This document shows, in pieces, positions 24,434 through 33,428 of a stretch of 64,000 nucleotides of DNA; the first letter of the stretch is position 1; each line of letters opens with the position of its first letter. The notes below the pieces were generated by a model that worked only from the letters and a program-made list of their open reading frames with translations, made no database searches and was not told the DNA's origin. This DNA is from Thalassovita sp. (GTDB taxonomy: Bacteria; Pseudomonadota; Alphaproteobacteria; Rhodobacterales; Rhodobacteraceae), in contig NZ_OY829290.1 in assembly GCF_963691685.1 (NCBI RefSeq), positions 496,001 through 560,000 of the forward strand, written 5' to 3'. The position numbers and the translations under genes are program-made.

Positions 24434-25840
24434 ATGACATTTGACCCCATCTTGGCGGAGAAACGATTTGGCTATGGCCTGTCGCCGCGGCCCGAATTGG
24501 CGCCGCCCCACTCGGTTGCCGAGATGTTGGCGCGGTTGCGATCTGCCGACCGTATGCTGGTGACCTTCCCGGTGGATGGCTTTGATCGGGTGCAGCAACG
24601 CGCCGCCACGGCCCAGAAAATCCAGCGTCAGATCCGGCAAGCCCGCAGCGCGGCGCAGAAGGCGGCGGCGGACAAACGGCTGAAAACCCTGTTCAAGGCT
24701 GGCCGTCAGTCGGAACGCGCATGGCTCTGGTCCGTGATGATGCGGCGGGTCTGGACGCGTGATGCATTTCGCGAACGGCTGGTGGCCTTCTGGGGGGATC
24801 ATTTCACCGCGCGTGGCAAAAACGGTGCCGTCAAACGCGCAGCTGCGGCCTATGTCGACACTGCGATCCGGCCCTATCTGTTGGGCCGGTTTGAGGATCT
24901 TCTGATCGCTGCGGTCACCCATCCCCTGATGCTGCATTATCTGGATCAGATCCAATCTACCGGCCCCAACAGCCTGAAAGCACGGCGCAAAAACGGCCAG
25001 CTGGGTCTGAACGAAAATCTGGCCCGTGAGGTGCTGGAACTCCACACATTGGGCGTGGACGGCATCTACAGCCAACGCGATGTCCGCCAACTGGCGGAGC
25101 TGCTGACCGGGCTGACCGCCACACCGCAAAAGGGCCGGGTGTTTCGCGCCGAATTGGCGGAACCCGGCGCGGAGGAGGTTCTGGGCCAGCTTTATGGCGG
25201 CGGACGGGCGCGGCTGGGTGACATCCATGCCGTGCTAAAGGATCTGGCCCGCCATCCTGCCACCGCCCGTCACATCGCGCAAAAACTTGCGGTGCATTTC
25301 ATTTCGGATACGCCCCCGACAGATCTAATTACCGCGCTGGAACGCGCCTATCTGGACAGCAAGGGCAATCTGCCCACCCTCTATGAGGTTTTGCTGAACC
25401 ATCCCGCTGCAATGGATCCGGTGCTGCATAACATCCGGCTGCCGGATGAGTTTATGGCGGCGGCGATGCGGGCTTTGGCTGTGTCACCGGATCGCTATTA
25501 CCAGCTGAAACGGGGGCGCCCGCGGGATCAGTTCATTGTGCAGCTGTTTCAGCGTCCGATGGAGATCATGGGGCAACCTTGGCTGTCGCCGCTTGGGCCG
25601 GACGGCTGGGAGGAGGGTGATGCCAATTGGTTGACGCCGCAGGGCCTCACCAGCCGGTTGCATTGGGCGCTGAAGGCGCCGGAGCGTCTGACCGATGCAT
25701 TGCCGGACCCTCGGGTTCTGGTCACGGAGACCCTTGGGACCGAGGCGCCGCCTGCGGTGGGTTTTGCCGCCAGCGCCGCTGAGGACCGGCGCGAAGGGGT
25801 GGCCCTGGTGTTGGCCTCACCAGCGTTTCAGCGGAAGTGA
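24434..25840 (+). CDS. DUF1800 family protein
   Basis: 468 residues from ATG 24434 (MTFDPILAEKRFGYGLSP); a longer frame upstream runs through low-complexity sequence and is not believed. DUF1800 marks are FWGDHFTAR, AVTHPLMLHYLD, ENLAREVLELHTLGVDGIY, QKLAVHFISD and MEIMGQPWLSPLGPDGW. These proteins are nearly always encoded next to a DUF1501 protein, as here 10 bases downstream. Function is not established; their partners are Tat-exported, so an envelope or secreted role is likely. Central residues 60-90 are rich in Ala, Lys and Arg. Confidence 0.85.
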   Translation: MTFDPILAEKRFGYGLSPRPELAPPHSVAEMLARLRSADRMLVTFPVDGFDRVQQRAATAQKIQRQIRQARSAAQKAAADKRLKTLFKAGRQSERAWLWSVMMRRVWTRDAFRERLVAFWGDHFTARGKNGAVKRAAAAYVDTAIRPYLLGRFEDLLIAAVTHPLMLHYLDQIQSTGPNSLKARRKNGQLGLNENLAREVLELHTLGVDGIYSQRDVRQLAELLTGLTATPQKGRVFRAELAEPGAEEVLGQLYGGGRARLGDIHAVLKDLARHPATARHIAQKLAVHFISDTPPTDLITALERAYLDSKGNLPTLYEVLLNHPAAMDPVLHNIRLPDEFMAAAMRALAVSPDRYYQLKRGRPRDQFIVQLFQRPMEIMGQPWLSPLGPDGWEEGDANWLTPQGLTSRLHWALKAPERLTDALPDPRVLVTETLGTEAPPAVGFAASAAEDRREGVALVLASPAFQRK

Positions 25841-25850
25841 GGGGTAGGAG

Positions 25851-27086
25851 ATGAGCCAGAAAAACTGGAGCCGCCGTAGCGTCTTAAGCGCCGCCACCCT
25901 GCTGGGATGTTCTGCCGCCGCCAGCCCGTTGATCACGCCGATCACCCTGGCCAGTGCGCCCTGGGATCACCGTCTGGTGGTCATTATCCTGCGCGGGGGC
26001 ATGGATGGGCTGGACGTGCTGCGCCCGGCGGGGGATCCGCACTATGCCGGGTTGCGCGCTGGTTTGACGCAAGGGGCGCAGCCGGGTTTGGATCTGGATG
26101 GGTTTTACCACATGCACCCTGCCTTGGCGCCGTTGATGCCGCTGTGGCAGCGCCAGCAGCTGGGATTTGTGCATGCGGTGTCGACCCCCTATCGCAACAA
26201 ACGCAGCCATTTTGACGGTCAAGACCTGCTGGAAGCAGGCACTGCGGATCTGGCCCGGGGGGGACGGGATGGCTGGCTGAACCGGATGTTGCAGGCAGAA
26301 CAGGGGCTTAGCGGGCAGACGGCCTTTGCGGTGGGGCATGAAAACATGCTGCTGTTGCGCGGCACGGCGGAGGTGGCGAACTGGTCGCCTGATACCGCGC
26401 TGGCCCTCAGCCCACAGGGCACCCGGCTGGCGGAACTGGTGATGCATGATGATCCGGCCTTTCACGATGCCTTTATGGAGGCGCAGGCGCTGATCACTGG
26501 CGGGGGCAAGGATCCGGGCATGGCGGATGACCTGGCCGATATGGCGCCGGATATGGGGATGGTGATGGACAGCCAGACCAATGGGCGGCCCGCCGGGATC
26601 AAGGCGATCGCCGGTTTCGCGGCTGAACGGCTGCTGCAAGACACCCGGATCGCTGCCTTTTCCATTGGTGGCTGGGACACCCATCGCAATCAGGCCCGCG
26701 GCCTAAACTCGGCGCTGGATCAGCTGGCGCAGGCGATCCTGTCGCTACATGCCGGTCTGGGCGCAACCTGGCAGAAGACCGCTGTGCTGGCGGTCACCGA
26801 ATTTGGTCGCACCGCGCGGGTCAATGGCACCAAAGGCACCGATCACGGCACCGGCGGGGCGATGCTATTGGCGGGGGGCGCCCTGCGGGGCGGCAAGGTC
26901 TACGGGCAATGGCCCGGCCTGTCTGAGGCGGATCTGTTTGACCGGCGCGACCTGATGCCGAAGGGGGATGTACGGGCCTATGCCGGGCGGATCATGCGGG
27001 ATCTTTTTGGTCTGAAACGGGCGGTGATCGAGGGCAGCATTTTCCCCGGTCTGGATATGTCTGACACGCCGGATCTGCTGCTGTAG
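25851..27086 (+). CDS. DUF1501 family protein with Tat signal
   Basis: 411 residues. The N-terminus NWSRRSVLSAATLLGCSAAAS is a twin-arginine signal followed by a hydrophobic core. The mature part has sulfatase-like features of the DUF1501 family: LRGGMDGLDVLRP, SHFDGQDLLE, FSIGGWDTHRNQ, TEFGRTARVNGTKGTDHGTGGAML. Cofactor-binding folds are commonly sent through Tat, consistent with a metalloenzyme. It forms a two-gene unit with the DUF1800 gene. Substrate unknown. Confidence 0.88.
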   Translation: MSQKNWSRRSVLSAATLLGCSAAASPLITPITLASAPWDHRLVVIILRGGMDGLDVLRPAGDPHYAGLRAGLTQGAQPGLDLDGFYHMHPALAPLMPLWQRQQLGFVHAVSTPYRNKRSHFDGQDLLEAGTADLARGGRDGWLNRMLQAEQGLSGQTAFAVGHENMLLLRGTAEVANWSPDTALALSPQGTRLAELVMHDDPAFHDAFMEAQALITGGGKDPGMADDLADMAPDMGMVMDSQTNGRPAGIKAIAGFAAERLLQDTRIAAFSIGGWDTHRNQARGLNSALDQLAQAILSLHAGLGATWQKTAVLAVTEFGRTARVNGTKGTDHGTGGAMLLAGGALRGGKVYGQWPGLSEADLFDRRDLMPKGDVRAYAGRIMRDLFGLKRAVIEGSIFPGLDMSDTPDLLL

Positions 27087-27189
27087 CCAGTTTGCGGTTG
27101 CTGGTAACGCCAGCGCGTGCAGGCGCGGGTTTGGCGGTTTCCTTTGGGCCGGTGTCTCGTTAGCGTGACGTCAGACAAAGGACAGCCCA

Positions 27190-27223
27190 ATGACAGACCT
27201 CAGCACATGACAGACCTTAGCAC
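27190..27223 (+). repeat. 17-base tandem duplication over the GNAT start codon
   Basis: Two near-identical 17-base units (27190-27206 and 27207-27223) each begin ATGACAGACC. Copy 1 has the ribosome site AAGGAC 8 bases upstream and encodes MTDLST then TGA; that TGA overlaps the ATG of copy 2, the start of the enzyme. Confidence 0.8.
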
Positions 27224-27905
27224 ATGGCAGGCCCCACCTGCGCCCGGTGAGATGCCCTTGCAGGGCCGCTATGCCCGGTTGGAGCCGCTTTCGGCTGAGG
27301 CGCATGCGGCGCTGTTGTTCCGCGCCTTTGAGGGGCATGATGCGGTCTGGGATTACCTGCCTTACGGCCCGTTTCATTCGGCCGCCGCCTATCATCGCTG
27401 GGCCAAAGAGATGGCGGCGCAGGACGATCCCCATTTCTATGCGATCAAGGATCTGGAAACCGGGCAATATGGCGGTGTGGCCTCCTACCTCAGGATTTTC
27501 CCGGTGCTGGGCTCGATCGAATTGGGGCATATCAACCTGTCGCCGCAGCTGCAGAAAACCCGCGCCGCGACGGAGGCCTTTTACCTCATTCTGAAGTGGG
27601 CTTTTGAGAATGGCTACCGTCGTTTCGAATGGAAATGTGATGCGGGCAACATCGGCTCACGCCGGGCGGCGCAGCGGTTGGGGTTGAGTTATGAGGGCGT
27701 GTTCCGCCAGCATTTGATCGTGAAGGGCAAAAACCGCGATACCGCCTGGTTTGCCGCCATCGATCAGGAATGGCCGGCGCTGCAGCAGGCCTTTGAGGTT
27801 TGGCTGGATCCCGGCAATTTTGACGCCGCCGGTCAGCAGAAGGAGAGCCTGGCCGATCTGACCCGTCTGGTGCGGGTGACCGGGGATCCGGCGCTTTTGC
27901 CTTAA
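27207..27905 (+). CDS. GNAT family N-acetyltransferase
   Basis: 232 residues. RimJ/RimL-type acetyltransferase_3 features: ARLEPLSAEAHAALLFRA, GGVASYLRIFPVLGSIELGHI, a Q-K-T-R-A-A-T-E-A acetyl-CoA loop and CDAGNIGSRRAAQRLGLSYEG. The family acetylates protein N-termini or small amines; the substrate is unknown. Start at 27207 chosen because its reading frame is the coding one; the ribosome site is in front of an upstream duplicate mini-frame, so initiation may go through it. Confidence 0.85.
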   Translation: MTDLSTWQAPPAPGEMPLQGRYARLEPLSAEAHAALLFRAFEGHDAVWDYLPYGPFHSAAAYHRWAKEMAAQDDPHFYAIKDLETGQYGGVASYLRIFPVLGSIELGHINLSPQLQKTRAATEAFYLILKWAFENGYRRFEWKCDAGNIGSRRAAQRLGLSYEGVFRQHLIVKGKNRDTAWFAAIDQEWPALQQAFEVWLDPGNFDAAGQQKESLADLTRLVRVTGDPALLP

Positions 27906-28618
27906 AACAGTGGTGCCGCAGCCAGCCGTTGCTGCAGCAATCCCCGCAGGGCCAGCAATGCCTTTTCCGGTGAGGCCCGGCGCATCCGGGTGATGCCCAG
28001 CGTTTGGCCAGCATCGCGCACCGCACCGTCATTGGCGCTGCGGCCAAGACCGGTGAGAAACTGCGCCACATAGTCCAGCGTGCGTTCATCCGGCCGCCCG
28101 TCCAGCAGGCTGGCGGCGTGTTGCAGATCTTCATGGTAGCTGATCGGGTCCGGCGTGATCTCAGCCTCATTGACCAAACGCGGATCCATCGGGCGCTGCG
28201 CTGCGGGCAGGTGGTGCAGGATAGTTTCCTGAAAACTGGCCAGCGACAGGATCGGTTTGGCCAGAAACCCGTCGGCGCCCTGTTCCAGACTGCGCCTTTC
28301 CATGCCGTCATCGCCGCTGATTGCCAGAATAACCTCAATCCTTGGGCTGTGCCGGGACAGGCGGTGGATCAGATCCAGACCGCTGCCATCCGGCAGGCCC
28401 AGATCGATCAGGATCACGGTGGGGCAATAGACTTTCAGGTGCCGTTCTGCTGCGATCAGCGTATCGGCGCGGCGGATGCGGGCGCCGCTGTGCAGGCACA
28501 TCAGCCGCAGTGCTTCGCTGGTGAAACGGCTGTCTTCGACCACCAGCAGGGTCATGCCCAGCAGCGGGCGGGCGGGGGTCGGGTAACGGGCGGTATTGAA
28601 AAGCTCAGTGTCGTCCAT
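27902..28618 (-). CDS. Response regulator (CheY-like receiver plus helical C-terminal domain)
   Basis: 238 residues. Residues about 22-145 are a receiver: acidic VVEDS, phospho-acceptor Asp in ILIDLGLPDGSG, Ser/Thr site in AISGDDG and Lys in FLAKPI. The C-terminal 90 residues are helical with no recognised output domain; no HTH, GGDEF or kinase motif is seen. It may pass a signal by protein contact. Converges on the GNAT gene with a 4-base overlap of stops. No kinase gene adjacent. Confidence 0.75.
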   Translation of the reverse strand: MDDTELFNTARYPTPARPLLGMTLLVVEDSRFTSEALRLMCLHSGARIRRADTLIAAERHLKVYCPTVILIDLGLPDGSGLDLIHRLSRHSPRIEVILAISGDDGMERRSLEQGADGFLAKPILSLASFQETILHHLPAAQRPMDPRLVNEAEITPDPISYHEDLQHAASLLDGRPDERTLDYVAQFLTGLGRSANDGAVRDAGQTLGITRMRRASPEKALLALRGLLQQRLAAAPLF

Positions 28619-28764
28619 GACGCTTGTCCTCCTGATCCGTCTACAATGACAACAAACAGGCTAAGAGCAGGTTAACGTCGCGGCTGCGTCCCTTAGCCGC
28701 TTGCGTGACCCCTCGACGCCGCGCATAAGAGCCCCACTTAAAAGCCAAGCCAAAGGAGATCCCC

Positions 28765-29169
28765 ATGATTGGGCGTTTGAACCATGTCGCCATCGCCGTG
28801 CCTGACCTCGAAGCTGCCTCGGCGCAGTATCGTGATGCTTTGGGGGCCACTGTTGGCGCGCCGCAGGATGAACCGGATCACGGGGTGACCGTTGTCTTTA
28901 TCGAACTGCCAAACACCAAGATCGAACTTCTCTACCCGCTTGGCGAGGACAGCCCGATCAACGGCTTCCTGGAGAAAAACCCTGCAGGCGGCATCCACCA
29001 TGTGTGTTATGAAGTGGATGATATCATCGCCGCCCGCGATCATCTGAAAGAAACCGGCGCACGTGTGCTGGGCTCTGGCGAGCCCAAGATTGGCGCCCAT
29101 GGCAAGCCCGTGTTGTTCCTGCATCCCAAGGACTTCAACGGCTGCCTCGTAGAATTGGAGCAAGTCTGA
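28765..29169 (+). CDS. mce: Methylmalonyl-CoA epimerase
   Basis: 134 residues of the vicinal-oxygen-chelate fold, with the metal ligands in RLNHVAIAVPDLE (His), GGIHHVCYEVDDI (His) and GCLVELEQV (Glu). It interconverts the 2S and 2R isomers of methylmalonyl-CoA in propionate or ethylmalonyl-CoA metabolism. MeaB, the GTPase chaperone of the mutase, is encoded in this window at 51815, so the pathway is present, though the mutase itself lies elsewhere. Good AAAGGAG before the ATG. Confidence 0.92.
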   Translation: MIGRLNHVAIAVPDLEAASAQYRDALGATVGAPQDEPDHGVTVVFIELPNTKIELLYPLGEDSPINGFLEKNPAGGIHHVCYEVDDIIAARDHLKETGARVLGSGEPKIGAHGKPVLFLHPKDFNGCLVELEQV

Positions 29170-29450
29170 TGGGCCCCACCTCGGCAATCGTCCTTTATGC
29201 AGTGATCTGGTTCATGACGCTTTTCATCGTCCTGCCGATCCGTTTGAAAACCCAAGGCGATGTCGGGGAGATTGTGCCCGGCACTCATGCCGGTGCACCT
29301 TATGAGACGAACCTCAAGAAAAAGGCCCTGATCACCACCGTGATTGCGGCCGTTCTGTGGGGGATCATCGCCGGGATTATCCTGACTGAGACGATCACCG
29401 TGCGCGATCTGGATTGGTTCAACAAGATGAGCCAGCCGGATCTGAGCTGA
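29169..29450 (+). CDS. DUF1467 family membrane protein
   Basis: 93 residues with two predicted membrane helices (about 8-24 and 54-74) and the short cytosolic piece LPIRLKTQGDVGEIVPGTHA, typical of the alphaproteobacterial DUF1467 family. It begins on the last base of mce (TGATG), so it is co-translated with it. Function unknown. Confidence 0.85.
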   Translation: MGPTSAIVLYAVIWFMTLFIVLPIRLKTQGDVGEIVPGTHAGAPYETNLKKKALITTVIAAVLWGIIAGIILTETITVRDLDWFNKMSQPDLS

Positions 29451-29470
29451 TCCACCCAAAGGGAAGATGC

Positions 29471-29505
29471 GAAAACGGCGCCCGGGTGAGGCGCCGTTTT
29501 TTGTT
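29471..29505. terminator. Intrinsic terminator, mce operon / EI24 gene
   Basis: AAAACGGCGCC and GGCGCCGTTTT pair around a 7-base loop and are flanked by A and T runs on the two sides, so it can serve both convergent units. Confidence 0.85.
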
Positions 29506-29528
29506 TCTGGACTGAGGTCCGCGGCCGA

Positions 29529-30230
29529 TCAAGCCTGCGTCAGCTTGTGGTAGATATGGGTGAAGGTCGCAGCCCCAAGGATCGGAATGGCCAGGTTCAT
29601 CAGCGGGATCGACAGCGGCACCGCCATCAGCGTCCCGGCCAGCCAGATGGTGCCCAGATGTTTGCGCCGCAGCTCTTTGGCGCGCACCCGTCCGACCCGG
29701 CGAATGGCCGCCAGGGTGAAATATTCCCGTCCCAACAGGAAGCCGTTCAACCCCCAGAAGATGAACAGCGCCACCGGCGCAAACATCGCATAGAGGATGA
29801 AGGCCAGGATATTGGCGGCGATCAGCACACCGAGGAAGTTCACGGTATCTTTGAACGCTTCGGCGAAGGGGACCTTCACCGCTGGTGGCAGATGGCGGTA
29901 GTGCTTATCCTCCACCGCCTGGGCCACATCATCAAGAAACAGCGAAGTGATGGCAGAGGCCACCGGGATCATCAGAAACACCGACAGCACGATCATCAAC
30001 AGCAGGCTGGTCCAGGTGGCCAGATCGTTGATCCATGTGACCTCACCCACCAGCGGCAGGGTACTGCTTTCGCCTAGGATGGCCTGCAGGAACCACAGGA
30101 ACCCCACATAGGCCAGGATCAGCAAGAGGATACTCAGCACAATGCCAAGGCCCAGAACACGCCGGAAGCGCGGATCGTCCAGCTGGCCTAATGTGCTGAA
30201 AAAAGACGAAAAGATCATTCCGAAAGCCAT
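29529..30230 (-). CDS. EI24/CysZ-like membrane protein
   Basis: 233 residues with four to six hydrophobic helices; the family pattern appears in NFLGVLIAANILAFILYAMF and GFLLGREYFTLAAIRRVGR. CysZ proteins of this family import sulfate, but the alphaproteobacterial EI24 group is poorly characterised, so the substrate is not assigned. Its ATG lies 16 bases inside the end of the nitroreductase gene, so the two are coupled. Confidence 0.8.
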   Translation of the reverse strand: MAFGMIFSSFFSTLGQLDDPRFRRVLGLGIVLSILLLILAYVGFLWFLQAILGESSTLPLVGEVTWINDLATWTSLLLMIVLSVFLMIPVASAITSLFLDDVAQAVEDKHYRHLPPAVKVPFAEAFKDTVNFLGVLIAANILAFILYAMFAPVALFIFWGLNGFLLGREYFTLAAIRRVGRVRAKELRRKHLGTIWLAGTLMAVPLSIPLMNLAIPILGAATFTHIYHKLTQA

Positions 30231-30823
30231 GTCGTGATCGCCTCTAGATCTGGGCGCGGGCGTTCCGGCGGGGTGGCTTTTTCGGTGCCGATATGGATCA
30301 GCCCGGCGATACGTTCATTTTCCGCCAGACCCAATGCTTCGGTGCAAAAGCCGCGGTCATGGCTGGCCCAGCCGGACAGCCAGTTGGCGCCCCAGCCTGA
30401 GGCCAGCGCGGCATTCAAAAGCTGCAGGCAGGCGGCGCCCGCGGAATAGGTGATTTCTACGGCGGGCACTTTTTCATTGGGTTTGATGATCTTAATCACC
30501 GCAACGGCCAGGTTGCCATTGGCAAATTGATCGACGCCTTTTTGCACCTGTGCGGGCTCCAGCCCCAGCGCCTCCCCCCGGGTGCGGGCAACGCCGGCCA
30601 GACGGTCCAGCGCCGGTTTTTCCAGCACGATGAAACGCCAGGGTTCCAGCTTGCCATGGTCCGGGGTGCGGGCGGCGGCGGTCAGCATCGGCAGCAGCTC
30701 ATTGCGGCTGGGCACCGGGGTGACAAGGGTTTTTGCCGGGCGCGAGCGGCGGCTCAGCAGGAAGGCCAGCGCGGCCTCATCCTTTTCCAGCGGTTTGATT
30801 ACAGGTGTGGTGGTGTCAGGCAT
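30215..30823 (-). CDS. Nitroreductase family protein
   Basis: 202 residues from the ATG at 30823; an upstream extension to 30931 is out of character. FMN-binding features of the YdjA-like group: SRRSRPAKTL, AARTPDHGKLEPWRFIVLE, and the later GAACLQLLNAALASGWGANW. These cytoplasmic flavoproteins reduce nitro, quinone or flavin substrates with NAD(P)H. The downstream partner gene encodes an EI24 membrane protein. Confidence 0.87.
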   Translation of the reverse strand: MPDTTTPVIKPLEKDEAALAFLLSRRSRPAKTLVTPVPSRNELLPMLTAAARTPDHGKLEPWRFIVLEKPALDRLAGVARTRGEALGLEPAQVQKGVDQFANGNLAVAVIKIIKPNEKVPAVEITYSAGAACLQLLNAALASGWGANWLSGWASHDRGFCTEALGLAENERIAGLIHIGTEKATPPERPRPDLEAITTWLSE

Positions 30824-30887
30824 GGGGCCTCTCTGTTCTGGCGTTGCCCCTATGTCGGACCTCGGGGCGCAAGGGTCAAGGTTTGGA

Positions 30888-32021
30888 TCAGGCTGGCGCG
30901 CCAAGGGGCAGCAGTTCAGCAGCGATTTCACGGATCAGCGTGCTGTAGACGGCATTCATGCGGTCTGATGGCTGGCGGATTTTCACGGCCTCAGCCATGG
31001 GATCAACGGCGGTTTTGTCAGAGCCTGACAGCTCCTCCATCACGGCGTGACCACAGAAAGGCACATAGGCCTCGCTATAGCCGCCTTCATGCACCAAGAC
31101 GAGGCGTCTGTCACACAGTTGATCGGCGGCCTGCATCACCTGACGGGTCATCAGGCGGAAGGTTTCCGGCGTCGCCATCATGCGGGCCAGTGGATCAAAG
31201 ATGCAGGCATCAAACCCGCAGGCGACGATGATCACGTCAGGCTGAAACTGGGCCAGCGCGGGCAGGGTGATTTGCTCCATCGCTTCCAGATAGGCGGTAT
31301 GCCCCGCGCCGGGCGGCAGCGGCACGTTGAGGTTATAGCCAAGGCCCGCACCAGTGCCGCGATCGGTCACCGCGCCAGTGTTCAGCGGGTAGTTCCATTC
31401 CTGATGGAGCGAGATCGTCAGCACATCCTCGCGGTCATAAAACACCGCCTCGGTGCCATTGCCGTGATGCACATCCCAATCGACGACGGCGAACCGTTTG
31501 GCCAGCCCTGCGGCGCGGGCGGCCTCAATCGCGATGCCAATATTATTGAGCAGGCAGAAGCCATTAGGCCAATCGGGCAGGCAATGGTGCCCGGGCGGGC
31601 GTGACAGGGCATAGGCATTGCGCAGCTCGCCTTTCAGCACCGCATCAAGGGCGGTTTTGGCCAGACCGGCAGACAGGGTGGCAATGTCATAGCCACCTTT
31701 CAGAAATGGGGTGCGCAGGCCCAATTCGCCGCCACCCTGATCCGACATCGTCTTGAAGCTTTGCAGGTAGCTTTCCGGATGCACCCGCGCCAGATCCTGT
31801 GTGGTGGCGGCCGGTGCAGTGCGGACACTCAGATCCCCGATCAGCCCGGTGACCTCCATAAGATTTTTCAGGCGACGTTTCGTTTCCGGATTTTCCGGCA
31901 ATCCCCCCGCGGCGAGGGGCTGCACATCGCCGCCCATTGCCCCACCTAGGGGCAGGGTCAGCGCATAGTCGCCAACGCCATGCCAGAAACACCGCTCATC
32001 CCAGAAAAATCCCGTGCTCAT
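30888..32021 (-). CDS. Histone deacetylase-like (acetylpolyamine/acetoin amidohydrolase) family protein
   Basis: 377 residues with the complete class II HDAC fold motifs: SRPPGHHCLPDWPNGFC, the zinc-binding VVDWDVHHGNGTEAVF, SLHQEWNYP, and GFDACIFDPLARM with the second zinc Asp. Both His of the charge relay are present, so an active zinc amidohydrolase is expected. Bacterial members act on acetylated polyamines or other acetyl-amines; histones are absent. ATG 32021. Confidence 0.9.
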   Translation of the reverse strand: MSTGFFWDERCFWHGVGDYALTLPLGGAMGGDVQPLAAGGLPENPETKRRLKNLMEVTGLIGDLSVRTAPAATTQDLARVHPESYLQSFKTMSDQGGGELGLRTPFLKGGYDIATLSAGLAKTALDAVLKGELRNAYALSRPPGHHCLPDWPNGFCLLNNIGIAIEAARAAGLAKRFAVVDWDVHHGNGTEAVFYDREDVLTISLHQEWNYPLNTGAVTDRGTGAGLGYNLNVPLPPGAGHTAYLEAMEQITLPALAQFQPDVIIVACGFDACIFDPLARMMATPETFRLMTRQVMQAADQLCDRRLVLVHEGGYSEAYVPFCGHAVMEELSGSDKTAVDPMAEAVKIRQPSDRMNAVYSTLIREIAAELLPLGAPA

Positions 32022-32103
32022 CTTGTCTTCTCCCTGACTTGGGGGCCACTATCTGGCGCGAGGATTGGGTTGTCCATCATCAATGGCTGCAAGGGGAAGG
32101 TGT

Positions 32104-32358
32104 ATGGGCCAGAGCGATCTGTGGCAATGTCTGCGCGATGGCCAGCTGAGTGTGAAAGTCACCCCCAAAGCGGCGCGCAACCGGATCGTCATCGACGGCG
32201 GGCAGCTGCGTGTCTATGTGACCGCCGTGCCCGAAGACGGTAAAGCCAATGCCGCCGTGCAGAAGCTGCTGGCCAAGGAATTGGGGCTGGCCAAAAGCAA
32301 GCTGCGATTGATCCGCGGCCAGACCAGCCGCGATAAGGTCTTTCAGATCGACGGCTAG
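32104..32358 (+). CDS. DUF167 (YggU) family protein
   Basis: 84 residues from the ATG at 32104 with GGGGAAGG just upstream. The family core LSVKVTPKAARNRIVID, TAVPEDGKANAAVQKLLAKEL and LRLIRGQTSRDKVFQI is well kept. Structures exist for YggU-type proteins but no function is agreed. Confidence 0.85.
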   Translation: MGQSDLWQCLRDGQLSVKVTPKAARNRIVIDGGQLRVYVTAVPEDGKANAAVQKLLAKELGLAKSKLRLIRGQTSRDKVFQIDG

Positions 32359-32365
32359 CCGTGGC

Positions 32366-32614
32366 TCAGCCTGCGCTGGTACCTTTGCCCTGCAGTTTGT
32401 AGACCCCTTCAGGCAGATCAAGCGCGGCGGCCAGTTCCTGCAGTTGATGCAGTGAGAGGGTGATCTTTTTCACCTCATCATCGCGGGGATCATACTGTTC
32501 CAGCGTGACGCATTCCTGGAAAGCGTGAATAGTGATGTCTTCTTGGAGGGGGCTGTCGCCCTCATCAATCAGTGTCACCACGGTGGCGTCGAAATCGTGT
32601 TCGATCGTAAACAT
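32366..32614 (-). CDS. Conserved hypothetical protein (82 residues)
   Basis: A small acidic protein, FDATVVTLIDEGDSPLQEDI followed by EQYDPRDDEVKKITLSLHQL and a helical end. I do not recognise a named domain. It resembles short alpha/beta proteins seen as hypothetical genes in Rhodobacteraceae. Convergent with the DUF167 gene (7-base gap). Confidence 0.55.
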   Translation of the reverse strand: MFTIEHDFDATVVTLIDEGDSPLQEDITIHAFQECVTLEQYDPRDDEVKKITLSLHQLQELAAALDLPEGVYKLQGKGTSAG

Positions 32615-32718
32615 ATCTCAACGATAGGCGATTAAACCCATTCCGCAAGGTTTTGCTGTGGCTTCAGACTGGTAAGGCTGCCAAACAGTGATACATATGT
32701 GGGGAAGGAGAGGTGTTT

Positions 32719-33408
32719 ATGCGTATTTGGGCAATGATAGTGGTGGCAGGTCTGGCGCTGGCGGGCTGTACCGTGGCACCTGTGTCTGGCGTGAACGGAT
32801 CGCTGGAAAAAGTGCCCTCACGCGCAGCAGCGCAGCAGTTTGTTGCCGTGGTGGAGACGGTGGAACCTGTGGCCGAGCGGGAATGCCGCCGCCGTGCGTT
32901 CGGGTCCAACTGTGACTTCCTGATTGTTGTCGATGATCGCCCCAACCAGCCGCCCAACGCCCACCAATTCCTGAGTGACAGCGGCCAGCCGGTCATTGCC
33001 TTCAACCTTGCGCTTATCCGCTCCGTGCGCAACGCCGATGAACTGGCTTTTGTGATGGGCCATGAGGCGGCGCATCATATTGCGGGCCATTTGGAAAAGC
33101 AGACCCAAAGCGCACTGCAGGGCGCGGCGATCATGGGGGGATTGGTCTCCATGCAGGGGGGCAATGCCAAAGAAGTTGAAGAAGCTCAAGAGCTTGGCGC
33201 AATCCTGGGCGCGCGACGCTACTCCAAGGATTTTGAACTGGAAGCGGATGCTTTGGGCACGATCATCACGCTGAAAGCGGGCTATGACGCGGTGCGCGGG
33301 GCCGAGTTCTTTAACCGCCTGCCTGATCCCGGCAACCAGTTCCTTGGCACCCATCCGCCCAATGCGGACCGTCTGGCCACCGTGCGCAAAGCCGCGGCTG
33401 CGATGTAA
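32719..33408 (+). CDS. M48-type metallopeptidase lipoprotein
   Basis: 229 residues from ATG 32719, 8 bases after AAGGAG (a GTG at 32713 is too close to it). Signal peptide with lipobox LALAGC, then a Cys pair region (RECRRRAFGSNCDF). Zinc site HEAAH in MGHEAAHHIAGHLEKQ near residue 115, third ligand Glu in FELEADALG. This is the small Oma1/LoiP-like periplasmic class of M48 proteases, likely a lipoprotein in envelope quality control. Confidence 0.87.
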   Translation: MRIWAMIVVAGLALAGCTVAPVSGVNGSLEKVPSRAAAQQFVAVVETVEPVAERECRRRAFGSNCDFLIVVDDRPNQPPNAHQFLSDSGQPVIAFNLALIRSVRNADELAFVMGHEAAHHIAGHLEKQTQSALQGAAIMGGLVSMQGGNAKEVEEAQELGAILGARRYSKDFELEADALGTIITLKAGYDAVRGAEFFNRLPDPGNQFLGTHPPNADRLATVRKAAAAM

Positions 33409-33428
33409 CGAGGCGGGCCAAGAAGATC

